Part shown: in pieces, positions 6,304 to 10,327 of the stretch
How positions within the stretch are numbered: position 1 is the first letter of the stretch
Layout: every line of letters starts with the position of its first letter
Assembly: GCA_017883125.1 (NCBI GenBank)
Contig: JADGOD010000272.1
Location: 1 to 10,327, forward strand
DNA: 10,327 nt
Direction: 5' to 3'
DNA from: Acidimicrobiales bacterium
Lineage (GTDB): Bacteria; Actinomycetota; Acidimicrobiia; Acidimicrobiales; RAAP-2
The notes under the pieces: model-generated
The model's database searches: none
Told to the model about the DNA's origin: nothing
Seen by the model: only the letters and a program-made list of their open reading frames with translations
Position numbers and translations under genes: made by a program

Positions 6304-6354
6304 GACGCACGAAGGGCCCTCGCCGGTTGATCCGGTGAGGGCCCTTCGTGCGTC
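6304..6354. terminator. Bidirectional hairpin terminator between convergent genes
   Basis: A 23-bp stem (6304-6326 with 6332-6354) closes on a 5-nt loop (TTGAT), with a single G-T wobble. It lies between the stop of the MFE2-type SDR at 6275 and the stop of the minus-strand dehydrogenase at 6360, as expected of a shared terminator. No T-tract flanks it on either side. Confidence 0.85.
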
Positions 6355-6359
6355 CCGGG

Positions 6360-8525
6360 CTACTTGCTGAGCAGCGCGTCGCGGGGGAGGCCGAGGATGC
6401 GCTCACCGATCTGGTTCCGGGTGACCTCCGAGGTTCCGCCTGCGATGCTCAGCGCCCGGCCCATCAGCACGCCGGTGATCCCCAAGATCCCGTCACCCAC
6501 CGTGATCGCCGCGCCGGGGCCGAGGATCCGTCGAGCGAAGTCACCGTCGCGCTGGGTGGACTCCGCCGAGAGCAGCTTGGTGACGTTCCCCTCGGGACCC
6601 GGTCCCGCCCCGATGACCGCACGCTCGATGCTGCGCATGTTGATCGCCTGCATCCCGAGGCGCTCCGCCACCAGGAAGCCGAGCTCCCGAGCGAAGATCG
6701 CGCTCCCCGCCCCGTGGCGGCGATAGAGGTCGACGATGTCGATCGAGCCACGCGAGCCCGCACCCCCTCCGATGCTGACCCGCTCGTTCCCCAGCGTGGC
6801 GCGCGCCACGGTCCAGCCGTCATCGACCCTGCCCACGACGTCATCATCGGGGACGAAGACGTCGTTCAGGAAGACCTCGTTGAACTCTGCGCCTCCGGTC
6901 GCCTGACGGAGAGGGCGGACCTCGACGCCTTCGGCCTCCATGTCGATCACCATCATGGTGACCCCCGCGTGCTTCGGCTTCGATGGGTCGGTCCGGACGG
7001 TCGCGAAGCCGTATCGGCTCTCATGGGCACCGCTCGTCCAGACCTTCTGGCCGTTGACGATCCAACCGCCATCGACCCTCTCTCCTCGAGTCCGGATCCC
7101 TGCGGCGTCCGACCCGGCGTCGGGCTCGCTGAAGAGCTGGCACCAGATCCAAGTCCCCTCGAGGGTCGGCCGGACCCACCGAGCGATCTGGTCGTCGGTC
7201 CCGTGCTGGACCAGCGTCAGGGTCACCCAGCCCGTGATCCCGAAATCGGGACGCTCCAGGCCTGCCTTGGCGAACTCCTGCTCGATGACCAGCTGCTCGA
7301 GGGCGGGAGCCTCGCGTCCCCACGGCTTGGGCCAGTGGGGCATCACGTAGCCGGTCTCGATGAACTTGGCCCGGCGGTCGGCTCCCTCGAGTCCAAGGAG
7401 CTCTTGGGTCACGCGCTGGACCTCCTCGCGGTAGCCCTCGGCCTCCGGGGGGAGCTCGAGGCCGTGGCTGCGGACCACGCCATCGAGAGCCAGAGCAGAG
7501 ACCTCATCGGCTGCCCAACCGGCATCGACGTAAGCGCCAAGCGCGATCGATCGGCGGACGTAGAGGTGCGCGTCGTGCTCCCAGGTGAAGCCGATGCCGC
7601 CGTGGACCTGAACGTTGAGCTCCGCGTTCATGAAGCATGCCGGCATGGCGAGGGAGGCTGCCGTGGCTCCGGCGAGCTCGATCTGACGGACATCACCACC
7701 CGATGCCGCTCGTGCCGCGTCCCAGACAGCCGCCGTGGCGAGCTCGACGGCGACGAGCATGTTGGCGCAGTGGTGCTTGACCGCCTGGAACATGCCGATC
7801 GGGCGTCCGAACTGCTGACGCTCCTTTGCATAGCCCACCGCCGTCTCGAGGCACTGGCGAGCTCCGCCGACCGCCTCGGCGCTGGCAAGGATTCGGGCGA
7901 GAGCGCCCGCCAGCTTCCCCGCACTGGGGATGATCGAGTCGGCGGAGATCTCCGTTCCGGCGAAGGTGACCCTCGACGCGTGGCGGGTGAAGTCGACCGA
8001 GGGCTCTTCGGCCACCGTCACGCCTGGTTGGGCGAGGTCCACGAGCACGACGTCGTCACCCACCACGAGGACCAAGTGGTTGGCGTGATGGGCGCCGAGG
8101 ACGACGAGGACCTCACCGGTCAGGGAGCTGCCCGACCGGACCGACGGTGCGGCGAAGGAGAACGACCCGACGATCGAACCACTGCCGAGGCCCGGGAGCA
8201 GCGCTGACTTCTGCTGGTCGCTGCCCACGGCGTTGATGACCGACGATGCGGTCACCGATCCGAGGAACGGCCCTGGTGCCACCGACTTGCCGAGCTCCTC
8301 GAGGACCACCACCAGCTCGGAGAGGCCGAACCCTGCACCACCGTGCTCCTCGCCGAGGTGGAGCCCGAGCCAGCCGAGCTCAGCCATCTCGGCCCAGAAG
8401 GGGGGCAGCCCGTCGTTCGGCTTGTCGAGGAACTCGCGAGCCGCAGCCGCCGCTCCCTGGTCGTCGAGGAACCCTCGAACCATGGTGGCGAGCTCGACGT
8501 GGGTGTCACTGATGGCGATGGACAT
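6360..8525 (-). CDS. Fused two-domain acyl-CoA dehydrogenase (FadE34-like architecture)
   Basis: This 721-residue protein contains two acyl-CoA dehydrogenase modules. The N-terminal one (about 1-360) ends with YAKERQQFGRPIGMFQAVKH (232-251) and QVHGGIGFTWEHDAHLYVRR (306-325). The C-terminal one (about 385-721) has FSEPDAGSD (465-473), WIVNGQKVWTSGA (488-500) and GGTSEVTRNQIGERILGLPR (696-715). By eye, Glu581 in LGNERVSIGGG aligns with the catalytic base of isovaleryl-CoA dehydrogenase-type enzymes, while the N-terminal half has no Glu there (Ala210), so only the C-terminal half looks catalytic. This mirrors the fused form of mycobacterial alpha2-beta2 dehydrogenases acting on steroid side-chain CoA esters. 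It makes the 2-enoyl-CoA, the first beta-oxidation step. ATG 8525 is set by GGAGGAA 5 nt upstream. It lies 140 bp downstream of the double-FadR gene. Confidence 0.9.
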   Translation of the reverse strand: MSIAISDTHVELATMVRGFLDDQGAAAAAREFLDKPNDGLPPFWAEMAELGWLGLHLGEEHGGAGFGLSELVVVLEELGKSVAPGPFLGSVTASSVINAVGSDQQKSALLPGLGSGSIVGSFSFAAPSVRSGSSLTGEVLVVLGAHHANHLVLVVGDDVVLVDLAQPGVTVAEEPSVDFTRHASRVTFAGTEISADSIIPSAGKLAGALARILASAEAVGGARQCLETAVGYAKERQQFGRPIGMFQAVKHHCANMLVAVELATAAVWDAARAASGGDVRQIELAGATAASLAMPACFMNAELNVQVHGGIGFTWEHDAHLYVRRSIALGAYVDAGWAADEVSALALDGVVRSHGLELPPEAEGYREEVQRVTQELLGLEGADRRAKFIETGYVMPHWPKPWGREAPALEQLVIEQEFAKAGLERPDFGITGWVTLTLVQHGTDDQIARWVRPTLEGTWIWCQLFSEPDAGSDAAGIRTRGERVDGGWIVNGQKVWTSGAHESRYGFATVRTDPSKPKHAGVTMMVIDMEAEGVEVRPLRQATGGAEFNEVFLNDVFVPDDDVVGRVDDGWTVARATLGNERVSIGGGAGSRGSIDIVDLYRRHGAGSAIFARELGFLVAERLGMQAINMRSIERAVIGAGPGPEGNVTKLLSAESTQRDGDFARRILGPGAAITVGDGILGITGVLMGRALSIAGGTSEVTRNQIGERILGLPRDALLSK

Positions 8526-8665
8526 CGTTTCCTCCGTGGTCCCGCGCTGGATGCGGGCTGGTATCGGACAGCAGCCGGCAGAGGGGGCGAGACGATCGAT
8601 CGACCCACCTGCGTGAGGCGAGGGTATCGCCATTCACCCATCCTCCGCCCGACCACCGAGGCGGC
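8526..8665 (-). other. Gap between the double-FadR gene and the fused dehydrogenase gene
   Basis: Within this 140-bp gap I see the GGAGGAA ribosome binding site of the dehydrogenase (8530-8536), a short palindrome CGATCGATCG at 8593-8602 and a minus-strand TACCCT (8625-8630) that fits TAnnnT but lacks a -35. No clear terminator separates the two genes. Read-through from the regulator gene and a separate promoter are both possible. Confidence 0.35.
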
Positions 8666-10123
8666 TCAGTCGTAGAAGGTGGAGAGCTCCTGAAGGTGGC
8701 GCCGCATCCGTCGACGGGAAGCCACCTTGTCGCCACCCACGAGGCCTTCGACAATGGCCTCGTGGGCCCGGGTGACCTCCGTGCCGGCGCTCCGACGGGC
8801 GAGCGACGACACGTCTCCCCCTTCGTGCATGCGTCTCAACCGGACCACGACCACCGAGACGAGCTCGAGGACCCGGTTGCCCGCCACCGAGGCGATCACC
8901 GCATGAAGGTCCTGGGCGGCCTCCTTGAACAGCTCGTCGGAGGCACCTCGCTCGTTCTCGAGTGCCTCGTGGAGCTGATCAGAGCGGGTGGGGTCCATCG
9001 CATCGATGGCCAGGTCGACCAGGGCCATCTCGATCCCCACGCGGAGCTCGAAGACGTCGGCGACCTGGATCCCGTGGTACTCCAGGTAGAGGGCGATGAC
9101 ATCGGTCACGGCGGTGATGCTCGGTTCGAGGACGATGAGCCCTCCGCCCGGCCCACGTCGCATGGCGGCGATGTCGTAGTGCTCGAGGAGCTGGACCGCC
9201 TCGCGGATGATCGCTCGGCTGACGGCGAACCTCTCCATCAGGTCACCCTCGGAGCCGAGGAGGTCTCCGGGCTGGGACTTCCTCTCGACGACCGAGCGGA
9301 GGATCTCGCGAGCCACCTCCTCGGCCTTCTTGCCCTCCGTGTGACCGGTGAGCACCACGGCCGGGTCGATCAGCTGGCTCGTCGAGCCGTGCTCTCGCAG
9401 GAACGTCGCCTCCGCCCTGAGGTGGCGCTCCATCCGGCTGCACGCAAGATCTCCGTCGCCGGCCACGACGGCCTCGACGATGCGAGCGTGTGCGTGGTGC
9501 GCGGCGTCGAGCGTCTGGGACGTGAGCAGGGAGGTATCCGAGAAGTAGAGGCCGGTGACACGGTTCAGCAGATCGACGAACAGCTCGATGGCCGGATTCC
9601 CGGTGCTCGTCGCCAGCGCGGCATGGATCTCCCGGTGATCTCGAACCGCGCCGCTGCGTTCACCGGCGACGATCGCTCGGAGGCGATCTGCTCTTCGTTC
9701 ATCGAGGTGATCCGGTACGAGGCGCACGGCGAGGCCTTCGAGGATCTCTCGGGCGTCGAAGACCTCATCGAGCCGAGCATCGAGCCAGTACAGGGTCAGC
9801 TGCACGGCGTCGGCGATGGCGTCGATGGTCGGTGCCGTGATCATGAGGCCTCCGCCGGGACCCCGACGCATCCGGACGATCTGCTGGTGCTCGACGAGGC
9901 GGACCGCCTCTCGGAACACCGCCCGGCTGACGCCATAGCGCTCCAAGAGCTCGGGCTCCGAGCCGAGGACCTGCCCGACGGGCCAGCCCCGGCTGATGAT
10001 GTCCTGGACGATCCGGTCGGCCACAGAGGTGGCCAGCTTCGACTGCGACGATCCAGCCGATGACGCCCATGATGTCCAGCTGCTCTTCGGCGGGTCACCG
10101 ACTGCCGAGAGACGTGAATCCAT
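8666..10123 (-). CDS. Tandem GntR/FadR-FCD transcriptional regulator (two complete units in one chain)
   Basis: This 485-residue protein contains two successive FadR-type units. Unit 1: winged helix about 28-98 (LGSEPELLERYGVSRAVFRE, then MRRGPGGGL at 85-93) and FCD domain about 100-245. Unit 2: winged helix about 265-335 (LGSEGDLMERFAVSRAIIRE, then the identical MRRGPGGGL at 321-329) and FCD about 337-480. FCD His residues are kept in both (167, 212, 234; 407, 454, 476), but the Asp four residues before the first His of the metal site is His163 in unit 1 and Ala403 in unit 2. FadR proteins normally act as dimers of about 230-residue chains, so this is a covalent pseudodimer. It likely controls the adjacent dehydrogenase and the divergent gene. 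ATG 10123 is preferred over 10192: a TACCGT sits 8 nt upstream, suggesting a leaderless start, and neither has a good ribosome binding site. Confidence 0.88.
   Translation of the reverse strand: MDSRLSAVGDPPKSSWTSWASSAGSSQSKLATSVADRIVQDIISRGWPVGQVLGSEPELLERYGVSRAVFREAVRLVEHQQIVRMRRGPGGGLMITAPTIDAIADAVQLTLYWLDARLDEVFDAREILEGLAVRLVPDHLDERRADRLRAIVAGERSGAVRDHREIHAALATSTGNPAIELFVDLLNRVTGLYFSDTSLLTSQTLDAAHHAHARIVEAVVAGDGDLACSRMERHLRAEATFLREHGSTSQLIDPAVVLTGHTEGKKAEEVAREILRSVVERKSQPGDLLGSEGDLMERFAVSRAIIREAVQLLEHYDIAAMRRGPGGGLIVLEPSITAVTDVIALYLEYHGIQVADVFELRVGIEMALVDLAIDAMDPTRSDQLHEALENERGASDELFKEAAQDLHAVIASVAGNRVLELVSVVVVRLRRMHEGGDVSSLARRSAGTEVTRAHEAIVEGLVGGDKVASRRRMRRHLQELSTFYD
8736..8766. repeat. 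11-bp perfect inverted repeat within the regulator gene
   Basis: CCCACGAGGCC (8736-8746) and GGCCTCGTGGG (8756-8766) flank a 9-nt loop near the 3' end of the double-FadR gene. It lies in coding sequence for the second FCD domain, around the residues HEAIVEGLVGG, and may be incidental. Confidence 0.6.
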
Positions 10124-10131
10124 GAGACACC

Positions 10132-10137
10132 ACGGTA
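10132..10137 (-). promoter_or_regulatory. Possible -10 box for a leaderless regulator transcript
   Basis: On the minus strand this is TACCGT preceded by TG, matching TAnnnT, with 8 nt to the ATG at 10123. That spacing would place transcription start at the ATG itself. No -35 is recognised. Leaderless mRNAs are common in actinobacteria, which makes this plausible but unproven. Confidence 0.3.
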
Positions 10138-10191
10138 CACCGGCCCCCTCTCGCCTCCCGGGTCCGGAGAGGTCCCGCCAGGCGATCGACA

Positions 10192-10201
10192 TAGGGCCCT
10201 A
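10192..10201. repeat. TAGGGCCCTA palindrome in the divergent region
   Basis: A perfect 10-bp dyad lies about 70 bp upstream of the chosen regulator start. It is followed by AAGTCCC, so the hexamer CTAAGT (10199-10204) recurs in the centre of the larger palindrome at 10269-10274. It may be a second, weaker protein-binding site or chance. Confidence 0.35.
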
Positions 10202-10224
10202 AGTCCCAAATGGCGCCGAACTCG

Positions 10225-10253
10225 TTGAATCCTCGAGGAGCGTTCGTTAGGGT
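10225..10253 (+). promoter_or_regulatory. Promoter for the divergent plus-strand gene
   Basis: TTGAAT at 10225-10230 and TAGGGT at 10248-10253 are separated by exactly 17 bp, a good sigma-70-like arrangement for an actinobacterium. Transcription would start near 10259-10261, about 46 nt before the ATG at 10307. A 10-bp dyad TCCTCGAGGA (10230-10239) overlaps the end of the -35 box and the spacer. Confidence 0.55.
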
Positions 10254-10259
10254 TCCCCA

Positions 10260-10282
10260 ATAAGAGAACTAAGTTCTCATAT
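10260..10282. promoter_or_regulatory. Operator-like palindrome at the predicted transcription start
   Basis: A perfect 15-bp core, GAGAACT-A-AGTTCTC (10264-10278), is extended by matching ATA and TAT outside one mismatched pair, giving 23 bp of near symmetry. It begins at the start site predicted from the promoter at 10225-10253, a position where a bound repressor would block initiation. The nearest regulator is the double-FadR protein. The core does not match the usual FadR-type TnGTnnnACnA pattern, so another regulator could be responsible. Confidence 0.55.
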
Positions 10283-10306
10283 CTTGGTGGACGAGGGGAA
10301 GCAACG

Positions 10307-10327
10307 ATGAAGATCTGGGCCAATTCG
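10307..10327 (+). CDS. Start of a plus-strand gene truncated by the window edge; probable amidohydrolase
   Basis: Seven codons (MKIWANS) follow a GAGGGGAA ribosome binding site with a 6-nt gap. This N-terminus matches my recollection of actinobacterial metal-dependent amidohydrolases of the TIM-barrel type, which often begin MKIWANSGDSH. The start is well supported by promoter, operator and RBS; the family rests on seven residues. It is divergent from the double-FadR gene and probably controlled by it. Confidence 0.5.

Noticed and set aside
6795..6810. Perfect 16-bp palindrome (CGTGGCGC followed by its complement) within the dehydrogenase gene
   Set aside because: Short, entirely GC-biased and in coding sequence; one or so such site per 10 kb is unsurprising at this GC content.
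6348..8207. Long plus-strand open frame (619 codons) opposite the fused dehydrogenase
   Set aside because: It is rich in Arg, Asp, Glu and Gly with no recognisable domain, has no ribosome binding site, and mirrors the codon bias of the real minus-strand gene, which has clear dehydrogenase motifs.
8593..8602. CGATCGATCG palindrome between the regulator and dehydrogenase genes as an operator
   Set aside because: Ten-base self-complementary CGAT repeats are common in such genomes and no flanking symmetry supports it.
8696..10063. Long plus-strand open frame opposite the double-FadR gene
   Set aside because: Low-complexity acidic/Arg composition and no family motif; it is a GC-driven shadow of the regulator gene.
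1..10327. CRISPR arrays, insertion sequences, attachment sites, tRNA or rRNA genes
   Set aside because: I found no regularly spaced repeats, transposase or integrase motifs, terminal inverted repeats with target duplications, or tRNA/rRNA-like stretches.

Overview
The window is GC-rich bacterial DNA with closely packed genes, good Shine-Dalgarno sites (AAGGAGG, GGAGGAA), occasional GTG starts and -10 boxes of the TAnnnT type. The gene families are a two-domain acyl-CoA dehydrogenase, a double-hotdog dehydratase, an MFE2-like short-chain dehydrogenase, a FadR-type regulator, a DapB-like NAD(P) oxidoreductase and a carboxymuconolactone decarboxylase (CMD)-type protein. This set is typical of lipid- or steroid-degrading actinobacteria such as Acidimicrobiia and mycobacteria-like lineages. 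The assignment is an inference from gene content; no rRNA or tRNA is present. I see no mobile element, CRISPR array or phage gene.

Left block (1-1792, minus strand): a CMD-like protein, then 3 bp downstream a DapB-like oxidoreductase, then after 65 bp the first nine codons of another gene that leaves the window. The CMD gene carries a perfect 28-bp palindrome near its 5' end. A 205-bp divergent gap leads into the plus-strand block: an SDR oxidoreductase (1998-2777), a secreted SGNH-hydrolase lipoprotein (2881-3777), a double-hotdog MaoC-like dehydratase (3939-5225) and an MFE2-type SDR (5379-6275). The gap before the last gene holds a strong hairpin, then a second hairpin that competes with one able to mask the ribosome binding site.

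Right block: an almost perfect 23-bp hairpin at 6304-6354 lies between convergent genes. Beyond it, on the minus strand, are a 721-residue fused acyl-CoA dehydrogenase (6360-8525) and, upstream of that, a 485-residue regulator made of two complete GntR/FadR-FCD units in one chain (8666-10123). A divergent intergenic region follows, with a recognisable promoter (TTGAAT, 17 bp, TAGGGT) and a symmetrical operator-like palindrome at the predicted transcription start. The last seven codons of the window (MKIWANS) begin a plus-strand gene, probably an amidohydrolase.

Functionally, the dehydrogenase, the hotdog hydratase and the MFE2-type SDR can supply the first three steps of a CoA-ester beta-oxidation cycle (acyl-CoA to enoyl-CoA to 3-hydroxyacyl-CoA to 3-ketoacyl-CoA) without a FadB-type multifunctional enzyme. 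The fused regulator is the obvious candidate controller and would sense an acyl-CoA or small carboxylate. The substrate cannot be read from the sequence. No wholly unprecedented system is evident. The best leads are the fused double-FadR regulator with its operator region, the 28-bp palindrome, and the hairpin arrangement before the MFE2-type SDR.
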